Shown: piece by piece, positions 1-6,712 of the stretch
Numbering within the stretch: position 1 is the first letter of the stretch
Layout: every line of letters starts with the position of its first letter
Source: Acidobacteriota bacterium
GTDB taxonomy: Bacteria > Acidobacteriota > Aminicenantia > Aminicenantales > Saccharicenantaceae
Assembly (NCBI GenBank): GCA_022711665.1
Contig: JAKLEN010000004.1
Span: 64,528-128,527, forward strand
Direction: 5' to 3'
Length of the DNA: 64,000 bases
Made by a program: the position numbers and the translations under genes
Notes under the pieces: model-generated
Seen by the model: only the letters and a program-made list of their open reading frames with translations
Told to the model about the DNA's origin: nothing
The model's database searches: none

Positions 1-374
1 CGCGCGCCGACTGGCTGGTCGCCGACCTCCGGCGCCTGCCCGTCCCGGAGGCCTCGTTCGACCGGGTCATCTGCTTCTCCGTCTGGCCCCACCTCGACGA
101 TCGCGCCGGGGCCGCGGGCGAGATCTTCCGGGTCCTGAAGCCCGGCGGCCGTCTCGACATCTGGCACCTGGACTCGCGGGCCAAGATCAACGCCGTTCAC
201 ACCGGGGTCGGCGGGGCCATAGGCGGGGACCTGCTCCCTCCGGCGGGCGAAACGGCGGGCCTGCTCCGCCAGCATGGTTTCCGTCCGGTCGCCCTGGCCG
301 ACGACGAGGACGGGTACCTGGTCGCGGCAGTTCGGGAAGACCGGGCCTCCGACGATGCGTGCGCATTGGCATGA
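1..374 (+). CDS. SAM-dependent methyltransferase, C-terminal part (5' end outside window)
   Basis: The reading frame is open from base 3 and stops at 372-374; the N-terminus lies before the window. About 123 residues remain. They contain an acidic stretch like class I methyltransferase motif II (FDRVICFSVWPHL) and the post-motif LKPGGRL typical of the family. The SAM-binding glycine-rich motif I would be upstream and cannot be seen. The substrate is unknown. The end of this gene overlaps the predicted start of the EcfT gene by 20 nt, so the two are probably co-transcribed. The call is family-level only. Confidence 0.7.
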   Translation, partial: RADWLVADLRRLPVPEASFDRVICFSVWPHLDDRAGAAGEIFRVLKPGGRLDIWHLDSRAKINAVHTGVGGAIGGDLLPPAGETAGLLRQHGFRPVALADDEDGYLVAAVREDRASDDACALA

Positions 375-1122
375 CCTGTGGGGCTCCGGCCTCGGCCCGG
401 TCGCCCGGATCGTGCCCCGGAACAGGATCCTCGCCGGAACGCTCCTGTTCGCGGCTTGCTTGGCTGCCCCGTCCGGAACGGTCATGGGCGCGGCGTTCAT
501 CGCCGCCGTCACGGCCGGTTGGACGGCCGCCTGCGGACTCCCTCGGCGGGCCCTCGCGTCGTTCGCGCTTCTGGGCCTGGCCATGTTCCTCCCATACGTC
601 CTGCTCGTGCCGCTGATCGCTCCGATCGTTCCGGCAGGCCCCGGCCCGGCCCGCCTGGCCGCCGCCTTGGCCGTGCCCTGGGACGTCGTCCTCCATGGGC
701 TGGCCGGCCTGTTCGTGGCCGCGGCGACGGTGTCCGCGCTCAGCGTCAGCGATCTCCGCCGTGGGCTCCTGGCCCTGCCGCTGCCGCGCATGCTCACGGC
801 CGTCCTCATCCAGATCGTCCATCAGACGGCCGCGCTGGCCGCCGAGACGGGTCGCATCGCCGCGGCGACGGCGGTGCGGGGAGGCACGCAAGGCGTCTCG
901 ACGGCCTGGCGGCTGGCGGCCGGCTTGCCCAGGATCTGGCTGCCCAGGGTCGTCGGGCGCGCCGAACGGGTGGCCGCGGCCATGGAGCTCCGGGGCTACG
1001 CGGAGACCGATCTTCGCGTCTTCGGCCGCGACCGGCTCCGGCCGGCGGACGCCGCGGTCGTGGCCCTGGCGCTGGGCCTCCTGGGCTTGGCCGCGGCCCT
1101 GCGTTGGGGCTGGCTCCGATGA
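355..1122 (+). CDS. ECF transporter transmembrane component (EcfT/CbiQ-like)
   Basis: This hydrophobic protein of about 255 residues has several membrane segments and the short charged motifs of the EcfT/CbiQ family near its C-terminal half (AAAMELRGYAETD resembles the conserved coupling motif with Ala-Arg-Gly). In the family it links a substrate-binding S component to ATPase subunits and drives vitamin or metal uptake. I chose the ATG at 355 because it gives a normal N-terminus; an upstream in-frame start at 274 would lie deep inside the methyltransferase. It is directly followed by the ATPase gene through an ATGA overlap. The S component is not in the window, so the substrate (Co, Ni, biotin or other) is unknown. 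Confidence 0.75.
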   Translation: MRAHWHDLWGSGLGPVARIVPRNRILAGTLLFAACLAAPSGTVMGAAFIAAVTAGWTAACGLPRRALASFALLGLAMFLPYVLLVPLIAPIVPAGPGPARLAAALAVPWDVVLHGLAGLFVAAATVSALSVSDLRRGLLALPLPRMLTAVLIQIVHQTAALAAETGRIAAATAVRGGTQGVSTAWRLAAGLPRIWLPRVVGRAERVAAAMELRGYAETDLRVFGRDRLRPADAAVVALALGLLGLAAALRWGWLR

Positions 1123-1814
1123 GCGGGCCGCGGGTCCTGGGCTTCGACGGCGTGACCGTCCGATACCAGCCCGGCTCGGTCCCCGTCCTGACCGGCGTGA
1201 CGTTCGCTCTGGGACAGGCGGAAAGGGCGGCGCTCGTCGGCCTCAACGGCTCGGGAAAAACAACCCTTCTGCTGGCCGCAGTCGGGCTCGTCGGTCACGA
1301 CGGCCTGATCGAGGTCGACGGCCTCCAGGTCGGCCGGCGGACGGCGGCGGAGGTCCGCCGGCGGACCGGCTTCCTGTTCAACGCGCCCGAAGACCAGATC
1401 CTCTTTCCTCAAGTGATCGAGGATGTCGCTTTCGGGCCGATGCGGCAGGGTGAGCCCCGGGACGCGGCTTACCGCGGCGCCGCGGAGATGCTCGACCGGA
1501 TGGGCGTATCCGGGCTGGCCAGGCACCCCGTCCAGCACCTGTCCCACGGGCAAAAACAGCGCGTCGCCCTGGCCGGCGCGCTGGTGAACCAGCCGCCGCT
1601 CCTGCTGCTCGACGAACCCACCTCTAGTCTCGATCCGCCCGGCCGCCGGGCCCTGGCCCGGGTCCTCGACGGCTTCGGCGCGGCCATGCTGGTCGCCACC
1701 CACGATCTCGAGTTCGCCGGCCGCTTCTGCCGGCGGTTCCTCGTCCTGGACGCGGGACGGATCGCCTACGACGGCCCGGACCGTTTAGCCGCGGAACGTC
1801 TCTTGGGATCCTGA
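1119..1814 (+). CDS. ECF/cobalt-type ABC transporter ATP-binding protein
   Basis: This 231-residue ATPase shows Walker A (GLNGSGKTT), a Q-loop region (NAPEDQILFPQVIEDVAFGP, typical of EcfA/CbiO), the signature LSHGQKQRVALAGAL, Walker B LLLLDEPTSSLD and the switch histidine in VATHDLE. The NAPEDQ(I/L)F stretch is characteristic of ECF and CbiO ATPases. The start ATG at 1119 overlaps the EcfT stop by 4 nt, indicating translational coupling. Only one ATPase gene is present, so the complex may use a homodimer, or a partner may be encoded elsewhere. Confidence 0.88.
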   Translation: MSGPRVLGFDGVTVRYQPGSVPVLTGVTFALGQAERAALVGLNGSGKTTLLLAAVGLVGHDGLIEVDGLQVGRRTAAEVRRRTGFLFNAPEDQILFPQVIEDVAFGPMRQGEPRDAAYRGAAEMLDRMGVSGLARHPVQHLSHGQKQRVALAGALVNQPPLLLLDEPTSSLDPPGRRALARVLDGFGAAMLVATHDLEFAGRFCRRFLVLDAGRIAYDGPDRLAAERLLGS

Positions 1815-1850
1815 GCGCTCCGGACCGGCCGCCCGATCCGGAGGCCGCCC

Positions 1851-2315
1851 TTATTCAGTCCCGCCGACGACTTGGCCCCGGATGGCTTTCAGGGACTCGA
1901 TCAGCCTGGAGGCCAGCTTGCGGTCCAGGGCCTCCAGCCCCTCCCGGCGGTAGTACTTGCGGATGAAGTTTCGCAGGTGGCCCGCGTCCCAGCCCAGATC
2001 GGAAGCCAGGGACTTGACGTAGAGCTTCTGCTTCAAGGTCATGCCGGCGTCGTTGGCCCGGAAGTAGTCGCTGCGGACGAAATGGCGCATGAGCCTGCGG
2101 AACCCGGCCTCGTCCAGGTCCCGGGCGCTGCGGACCCCGGCGACGAGCCAGAGGATGCGCCGGTATTCCTTGTCCTCCAGCCCCAGCTCCTTTTTAACGA
2201 CATGGATGAGGGCGAGCTTTTTCGGGCTGATCCAGCGGGGCGCCGGCGGGACGGAGGGCTCGGGCCGGACCGCTGGGCCAGGGGCCTTTAGCGCCGCCGG
2301 CGTTCGAGCCGCCAT
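1851..2315 (-). CDS. GemA/Gp16-like protein (DUF1018), Mu-phage-type regulator domain
   Basis: The 154-residue product carries a DUF1018-like core: ISPKKLALIHVVKKELGLEDKEYR at about residues 29-52, then a helical C-terminal part with LRNFIRKYYRREG. This family is named for Mu gp16 (GemA), a phage early protein. No other phage structural, integrase or transposase gene is nearby, so this is a lone domain gene or a remnant of an old element. The first 28 residues are Ala/Pro-rich and probably disordered. An AAAGGA ribosome site sits 7 nt before the ATG and lies inside the broken small ORF upstream. Its cellular role is unknown. Confidence 0.72.
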   Translation of the reverse strand: MAARTPAALKAPGPAVRPEPSVPPAPRWISPKKLALIHVVKKELGLEDKEYRRILWLVAGVRSARDLDEAGFRRLMRHFVRSDYFRANDAGMTLKQKLYVKSLASDLGWDAGHLRNFIRKYYRREGLEALDRKLASRLIESLKAIRGQVVGGTE

Positions 2316-2446
2316 CGTTCGATCCTTTCAAGCGCCCGGGCCAGGTCGATCCGGTCCTTGAAGAAAATCCGCTGGCGCGGCCTGCGCTCCAGGCTGGTCA
2401 GGTCGGGATGCCGCCGGTTGACGACTAGGCAGATGAGCCGGCTTTT
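2288..2446 (-). pseudogene. Small open frame without a start codon, upstream of and overlapping the DUF1018 gene
   Basis: This 52-codon frame lies between two TAA stops and has no ATG, GTG or TTG start. Its codons have the high third-position GC of the neighbouring genes, and it reads as a basic protein (LICLVVNRRHPDLTSL near the start, ALERIERWRLE near the end). A perfect ribosome site, AAAGGAGG, lies at about 2456-2463, just before an ATAAAAAAGC sequence where a start such as ATGAAA would be expected. This looks like a start codon destroyed by a small deletion or homopolymer error. It overlaps the first 28 nt of the DUF1018 gene in another frame. No family is recognised. Confidence 0.35.
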
Positions 2447-2471
2447 TTATGGTTCCTCCTTTCCCGCGGCG

Positions 2472-3155
2472 TCAGCGGACGATCTTGAAGTTGAAATCAG
2501 CCGTGCCCAGCGCCGCCCAGATCTTCAGCCAGACCATGATCATCATTTCCAGGCCCCGGGCCGCCGCCAAGCTTCCCAGGTCGATGACCGTTTTCCAGCC
2601 GAACTCCTCCCGGAGAAAGCGCGACACCGTCTCGCGGGCTGCTGCGTCGTCCCCGGCCAGGAAGACATCGTGATCGCCCCCGGCGAGCGCCGCCGGCTCG
2701 GCCATGACGCGGGCCGAGACCGTGTTCAGGGCCTTGACAACAAGGAGGCGGGGGTGGGCCCTCTGGATCCTTTCTGAGAGTGAATCGGTGTTGACGACGA
2801 AAAGCTCCATCTCACCGCCATCGTTCCAGGGGCCGAGGGCATTGGCGACGTCGATCAGGATCTTGTCGGCGAGATCGGCCGGGCGGGCCGTGGCCAGGGC
2901 TTCGAGAGATGCGTGGCCGGCGGTGGCGTTCACGAGAAGCTCGCCGTGGCGGGCGGCCTCGGCGAAGGTGCCGAGACGGACGGCCTTATGGGCGGCCAGC
3001 CAGTCCCTGTAGCTCGACTCGTCAGTATCGGTCGGCCGTTCGCCGAGCTTTCGGCGGACATCCCGTGTTCCGGCCATGACATCGTGGCCGCGCCGGGCCA
3101 GAGCCCCGGCGAGCGTACGACCGACATCCCCGGTCCCCAGGATCCCGATCTTCAT
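2472..3155 (-). CDS. NADPH-dependent F420 reductase-like oxidoreductase
   Basis: The 227-residue protein begins with a Rossmann NAD(P)-binding motif (MKIGILGTGDVGRTLAGAL) followed by MAGTRDV, a pattern typical of the F420-dependent NADP oxidoreductase / ProC-like family (COG2085). The later segment VVKALNTVSARVM is also characteristic of this family. Members reduce NADP with F420 or act on small carbonyl substrates. No F420 biosynthesis gene is visible here, so the cofactor and substrate remain open. It stands alone, with its own promoter candidate in the AT-richer region upstream (3296-3324). Confidence 0.75.
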   Translation of the reverse strand: MKIGILGTGDVGRTLAGALARRGHDVMAGTRDVRRKLGERPTDTDESSYRDWLAAHKAVRLGTFAEAARHGELLVNATAGHASLEALATARPADLADKILIDVANALGPWNDGGEMELFVVNTDSLSERIQRAHPRLLVVKALNTVSARVMAEPAALAGGDHDVFLAGDDAAARETVSRFLREEFGWKTVIDLGSLAAARGLEMMIMVWLKIWAALGTADFNFKIVR

Positions 3156-3295
3156 GGCAGACCTCCTTTCCGGGCAACAAAAAACGATAGCATAACAATA
3201 TTAAGCAAGATTCGTGCCCGGTGCCCCTTCTGTAGGCCTTTAGCAGGCATGTTGAAGATAATGCTATAGATACGAAACGCAACGGTTGTATATAA

Positions 3296-3324
3296 CAGAT
3301 ATTAAAATAGTTAGGGCGTGTCAA
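3296..3324 (-). promoter_or_regulatory. Promoter candidate for the F420 reductase-like gene
   Basis: On the reverse strand a perfect TTGACA (3319-3324) is followed after 17 nt by TATCTG (3296-3301). This predicts a 5' leader of about 130 nt before the ATG at 3155. Confidence 0.4.
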
Positions 3325-3421
3325 CGATAGGTTTGGCAGGGGAGTGGTCGCGAAAGCTCGATGTGCGGGGATCATTCCTGGAACACCGGCCACCCTGCAT
3401 TTCGAGAGGCGGAGACCGGAC

Positions 3422-3451
3422 TTGACAACAAAAATAGCCGGCCGATATTTA
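3422..3451 (+). promoter_or_regulatory. Promoter candidate for the DUF4410-like lipoprotein
   Basis: A perfect TTGACA (3422-3427) precedes TATTTA (3446-3451) with an 18-nt spacer; ATATTT one base earlier gives 17. The predicted leader to the ATG at 3518 is about 60 nt and carries a GGAGGGG ribosome site. Confidence 0.55.
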
Positions 3452-3517
3452 AAAAATAGGGTGAGGGGTCCGACCGGCATGCGCGACGGGGACGCCTCTT
3501 TTTAACTGGAGGGGAAA

Positions 3518-4069
3518 ATGGAATCAAGACGTGGGTGGAAGTCTGCTTTGGCCTGCCTTGTTCTAGGCGTCGGGCTGGCTTCGACGGGTTGTTCTTCGGG
3601 CCGTTACATCATCACGGAGCCTATTAAGACGCCGCTAAAAAGCTTCGATGTCCTGGAGATCAAGGATTGCGTATCAAATCAGCAGGAACCCAGGGCCGTC
3701 GAATTGGCCAGCTCGTTCAGTGATACGCTGGCGCGCAGGATCGAGGCTTATAACAAGGAACATCCGAAGACCCCGCTGTTCAAGACCGTGACCAGGTCGA
3801 GCTACCTGAATGATCGGGTCCTGGTGCTGGAGCCGGTCCTGCTGAGCTACGAAAAAGGCAGCGGCTTGGCCCGCTATATGATCGGCTTCGGGGCGGGCAA
3901 AGCGTCCTGCACTGTGAGATGCGATTTCAAGGACAAGGCAGCGGGCAGCCAGGTGCTGCAGGCCTCGTTCGAGGGCGAGTTGAGCATGGGCCTCTTGGGT
4001 GGAAAAGCCAAGGAGGCGGTTGGCAAAGTCTTCGATAAGATCATCGAGTTCCTCAGAAAAAACTATTAG
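3518..4069 (+). CDS. Small lipoprotein, DUF4410-like
   Basis: The 183-residue product begins with a basic-hydrophobic signal peptide and a lipobox (LASTGC, Cys at about residue 25), so it is probably lipid-anchored in the envelope. The mature part resembles DUF4410-type lipoproteins: YIITEPIKTPLKSFDVLEI near its start, a central beta-rich domain (VLVLEPVLLSYEKGSG), a glycine-rich stretch (YMIGFGAGKASCTVRC) and a C-terminal helix (AKEAVGKVFDKIIEFLRKNY). An SD sequence (GGAGGGG) precedes the ATG. Codons look somewhat AT-richer than in neighbouring genes. The function of the family is not established. Confidence 0.6.
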   Translation: MESRRGWKSALACLVLGVGLASTGCSSGRYIITEPIKTPLKSFDVLEIKDCVSNQQEPRAVELASSFSDTLARRIEAYNKEHPKTPLFKTVTRSSYLNDRVLVLEPVLLSYEKGSGLARYMIGFGAGKASCTVRCDFKDKAAGSQVLQASFEGELSMGLLGGKAKEAVGKVFDKIIEFLRKNY

Positions 4070-4134
4070 GCGCAGCGGCGGGGGGGCCCGGCCGGGCAAG
4101 ATTTCCTCAACTGCCCAGGGATTGGGCACGAGGA

Positions 4135-4143
4135 TTATCCACA
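4135..4143 (+). other. Perfect DnaA-box sequence TTATCCACA
   Basis: The 9-mer TTATCCACA lies in the 229-bp gap between the lipoprotein and parB, inside a near-palindrome (CCACAGCTTGTGG). Genes parA and parB are often close to oriC, which makes the site worth noting. Only one perfect box is visible and there is no dnaA, gidA or rnpA here, so I do not call an origin. A short GC hairpin at 4251-4267 in the same gap could end parB transcription but has only a weak pyrimidine tail. Confidence 0.3.
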
Positions 4144-4298
4144 GCTTGTGGGAATCGGCATCTAAAAGACAGAAAAGAAGATGGCGGAATCAGCCATAAA
4201 GAGTCGCATAACGTTTATTATGTCTACTAATATCTGGAAGCGGGAAGAGGCGCCCCTGAGGGGGGCGTCAGGGCGGGCTAGGAACCAGGTCTTTCGGG

Positions 4299-5156
4299 TC
4301 AGGGCTTGAGGGCCGGAGTCCCTTCCTTCTTCCGGATCTGCTCGATGATCTCCTGAAGAACGGAGATGATCTCCTGCTTGGTGATCGCCTGCTTCTTGAA
4401 CTCCAGGCGCAGCCGGAAGCGGTCGGTGTCCTCGGGGACGAAATTGTAGACGTAATACTTGAGCTTCTTGGTCTTGCCCTTCAGGTATTTGGCCAGGTCG
4501 CGGGTATCTTCGCGGGTCAGCCGCCGCTCGGCGATGTCATGGGCGAACTTGACCATGTCTTCTTCGGTTTTTAGCTTGGCGATCTCGATGATCGTCGAAC
4601 GGCTGAACCCCCCGGCTTCCTGGATGATATCCCGGGCTCGCTGCGGGATACGAGCTATCGAGAGTATCTCGGTGATGGTCGAGCGCGCCTTGCCGATCTT
4701 TTCCGAGATCTGCTCGTGATTGTAGCCGTGGATATCGGCCAGGGCCTGCAGCCCGTCGGCCTCCTCGAAGATGTCCAGGTCCTTGCGCTGGAGGTTCTCG
4801 ATCAGGGCGATCTCCATGGCCTCGGCGTCCTCGACGTCGAGATCGATGCAGGGCAACTCCTTGAGGCTAAGGTTCCGGGAAGCCATGAAGCGCCTTTCGC
4901 CAGCGATGATCTCGAAGCGGCTGCCCTTGGCCCGGACCAGGATGGGCTCGAGGATGCCCTTGCTGCGGATGGAGTCCTGGAGCTCTTCGATGTTGCCGAG
5001 CTCGCAGCGGGCCTGGTGCGGATTGGGGTCGATCTTTTCGATAGGGATCATGCGGATCCGGGGCCCGAGAGAGCGGGACGAGATGAGATCGACGAAATGG
5101 CCGTCATGCTTCATGGCTACGGACGTGGGAAGACCCGATTTTTTAGCTTTTTGCAC
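4299..5156 (-). CDS. parB: Chromosome-partitioning protein ParB (Spo0J family)
   Basis: The 285-residue protein has the ParB N-terminal domain: IPIEKIDPNPHQAR (about 38-51), the CTP-binding motif GERRFMA, and IENLQRKDLDIFEEA. A helix-turn-helix follows (YNHEQISEKIGKARSTITEIL). ParB binds parS sites as a CTP-dependent clamp and loads partition complexes. Its ATG overlaps the parA stop by 14 nt. A second in-frame ATG 15 codons later (MKHDGHF) is a possible shorter start. The C-terminus differs from typical chromosomal ParB dimerisation domains; it ends in a charged helix. No canonical parS (TGTTTCACGTGAAACA) is seen nearby. Confidence 0.92.
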   Translation of the reverse strand: MQKAKKSGLPTSVAMKHDGHFVDLISSRSLGPRIRMIPIEKIDPNPHQARCELGNIEELQDSIRSKGILEPILVRAKGSRFEIIAGERRFMASRNLSLKELPCIDLDVEDAEAMEIALIENLQRKDLDIFEEADGLQALADIHGYNHEQISEKIGKARSTITEILSIARIPQRARDIIQEAGGFSRSTIIEIAKLKTEEDMVKFAHDIAERRLTREDTRDLAKYLKGKTKKLKYYVYNFVPEDTDRFRLRLEFKKQAITKQEIISVLQEIIEQIRKKEGTPALKP

Positions 5157-5907
5157 GGCTCATCAGCTCCTCGGCGACTTTCCGATATTGCTCCGCGCCG
5201 ATCGAATCCGGCGCGTAGGTGAAGATAGATTCCTTATAGGCCGGGCTTTCCTCGAGCTTGACGCTCTTTGAGACGAAGGTCTTGAAAAGCTTGTTGCCGA
5301 AAACTGCCTTGATACGATCGACGACGTCGCGGGCCAGATTGGTCCGCTTATCGTACAGGGTGATGACAACGCCCATGACCTTGAGATGGGGGTTGGCGAT
5401 CCGCTTGACCTTCTCGATGGTTTCCAGGAGGTCGTCGGTCCCCTCCAGGCAGAGATAGGAGGATTGGATCGGGATGAGGATGAAGTTGGAGGCCACCAGG
5501 GCGTTGAGGGTTATGAGCCCGAGCGTGGGCGGCGTATCGATGAATATGTACTGGTAGCGGCCGCGCAACTGCTCCAGGGCGTCCTTGAGGCGGAAATGGG
5601 CATCGAATTCGCCGCTCAGGGATGGCTCGAGCTTGGCCATCGAGATCTTGGTGATGGCCACATCCAATCCCGGGATATTCGAATGGGCGATGATGTCCTC
5701 CATCTTCTCGTTCTTGTTCATGAGGACATCGTAAAGGGATTTATCGTACTTTTCGGGATTGGCCACGAGAGAGATCGTGCTGTGGGCCTGCGGATCCATG
5801 TCGATGACGAGCACTTTCTTTCCCATCAGGGCGATGGCGGCGGACACATTGATGGTGGTCGTCGTTTTGCCCACTCCGCCTTTTTGATTCGTTATGGCGA
5901 TGATCAA
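5143..5907 (-). CDS. parA: Chromosome-partitioning ATPase ParA (Soj family)
   Basis: The product is a deviant Walker-type ATPase with KGGVGKTTT at the N-terminus, VIDMDPQAHST (Walker A') and FIDTPPTLG (Walker B). It works with ParB in segregating the origin region by ATP-dependent DNA binding. I prefer the TTG at 5907 (product MIIAITNQKGG, 254 aa), because a GAGGGAGAG ribosome site lies just upstream; another TTG at 5925 would add six residues that include that site. The product lacks the long N-terminal HTH of plasmid ParA types, which fits a chromosomal copy. Confidence 0.92.
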   Translation of the reverse strand: MIIAITNQKGGVGKTTTTINVSAAIALMGKKVLVIDMDPQAHSTISLVANPEKYDKSLYDVLMNKNEKMEDIIAHSNIPGLDVAITKISMAKLEPSLSGEFDAHFRLKDALEQLRGRYQYIFIDTPPTLGLITLNALVASNFILIPIQSSYLCLEGTDDLLETIEKVKRIANPHLKVMGVVITLYDKRTNLARDVVDRIKAVFGNKLFKTFVSKSVKLEESPAYKESIFTYAPDSIGAEQYRKVAEELMSRAKS

Positions 5908-5948
5908 GCGCGCTCTCCCTCTCAAACGAGTCCGTCGTCTGAGAGGCC

Positions 5949-5977
5949 TTTATATGACAGCCGTGTCAAAAATGCAA
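5949..5977 (-). promoter_or_regulatory. Promoter candidate for parAB
   Basis: On the reverse strand TTGCAT (5972-5977) and TATAAA (5949-5954) are separated by exactly 17 nt. The predicted start of transcription is about 35 nt before the TTG start of parA. Confidence 0.5.
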
Positions 5978-6671
5978 CAGGAAGAAGGAAACTTTTTCTG
6001 CCGGCGGAGCGGCGCTAGCGGTGTCGGAATATTGAGGCCTTAGCGGGACATGTCGGCATGCCGACAATTTTCCTAATATGTTTATTTATTGAGAGATAGG
6101 CAATTAATTACGGGCGGCCGCGGGCTCGGCAATGTGTCGCAGGGTAAATGAATCGGCGCTACTATTTAGCCGGTCGCCGTTGAGATCTCCGGGCCGTGCA
6201 AACGAAGGAGATCCGGCTCAATGGAAGCAGACGCATCCGCGCTGATCTCAGCCGTGACGGGCCGGACTCGATCAAGGGCCAGATGCGGATCAACGCTGCT
6301 CGTCGTAGACGGAGGTTTCCCGCTTCGAAAAGACCAAGAATTGCTTCGGTGAGCCCGATGGCTGCCGCCGGCGACATGGGCAGCATGTCCCGGCCGCCCG
6401 ATATGAGAGAGGCTGGAAGGGGCCCTCCCCTTCTAGGCCCGAGTGTGAAACGCGGCCGGCCCGCGCGCGCCGCTCGGGTTCGAACGATATATGCCCGGAA
6501 TATTCGATAGGGCAACTGAACGCAGGAACGTGGGGCATCTTTTGACTCGTCATTGGTAACCAAAAGATAATAAACAAGATACAGGACAATTAATAAGACG
6601 CTGATAACAAAGGAAATAGCGGCATTGCCTGGCCCGCGGCTAGGGACCGTTCCGCCGGGGTGCCGTTCCGC
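5978..6671. other. Long interval without a convincing gene, upstream of parA and of the permease operon
   Basis: No ORF here has convincing coding character. Two overlapping frames (6162-6710 reverse, 6196-6510 forward) read as low-complexity Arg/Pro-rich shadows, although the reverse one includes one hydrophobic stretch. The interval is AT-richer at about 6065-6120 and 6540-6620. It contains a perfect 16-bp palindrome (6051-6066) and an imperfect hairpin near 6180-6220 (GATCTCC pairing with GGAGATC). It could hold a partition site, a small RNA or a gene remnant; the sequence does not decide. Confidence 0.5.
6051..6066. repeat. Perfect 16-bp palindrome upstream of parA
   Basis: TGTCGGCATGCCGACA is its own reverse complement. 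It lies about 75 bp upstream of the predicted parA promoter. It has the length and the TGT...ACA ends of canonical parS but a different centre. It could be a divergent parS, an operator, or a site for another dimeric regulator. I noticed no second copy in the window. Confidence 0.55.
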
Positions 6672-6699
6672 TTGACGGCGGCCCGAATTGTCATAGAAT
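6672..6699 (+). promoter_or_regulatory. Promoter candidate for the permease-RACo-MttB operon
   Basis: TTGACG (6672-6677) and TAGAAT (6694-6699) are spaced by 16 nt. The -10 box covers an in-frame upstream ATG at 6698, which favours the ATG at 6713 as start and implies a very short or absent leader. Confidence 0.6.
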
Positions 6700-6712
6700 G
6701 GGGCAAACAAGA

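Larger units (their letters stand above)
3156..3517. other. AT-richer divergent intergenic region
   Basis: These 362 bp between a reverse-strand oxidoreductase and a forward-strand lipoprotein are clearly AT-richer than the surrounding genes. They contain sigma70-like promoter candidates on both strands and no convincing ORF; a short reverse ORF that runs out of the oxidoreductase gene looks like a shadow. I see no tRNA or clear riboswitch fold. Confidence 0.6.

Noticed and set aside
4135..4143. Calling this region oriC
   Set aside because: Only one DnaA box is seen and no dnaA, dnaN, gidA or rnpA is nearby; kept as a weak site only.
6470..6500. GGTTCGAA sequence resembling a tRNA T-loop
   Set aside because: No matching T-stem, acceptor stem or anticodon arm can be drawn around it.
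6162..6710. Reverse ORF of 182 codons with one hydrophobic stretch, and the overlapping forward ORF 6196-6510
   Set aside because: Arg/Pro-rich with no recognisable domain, no good ribosome site, and the two overlap each other; treated as non-coding.
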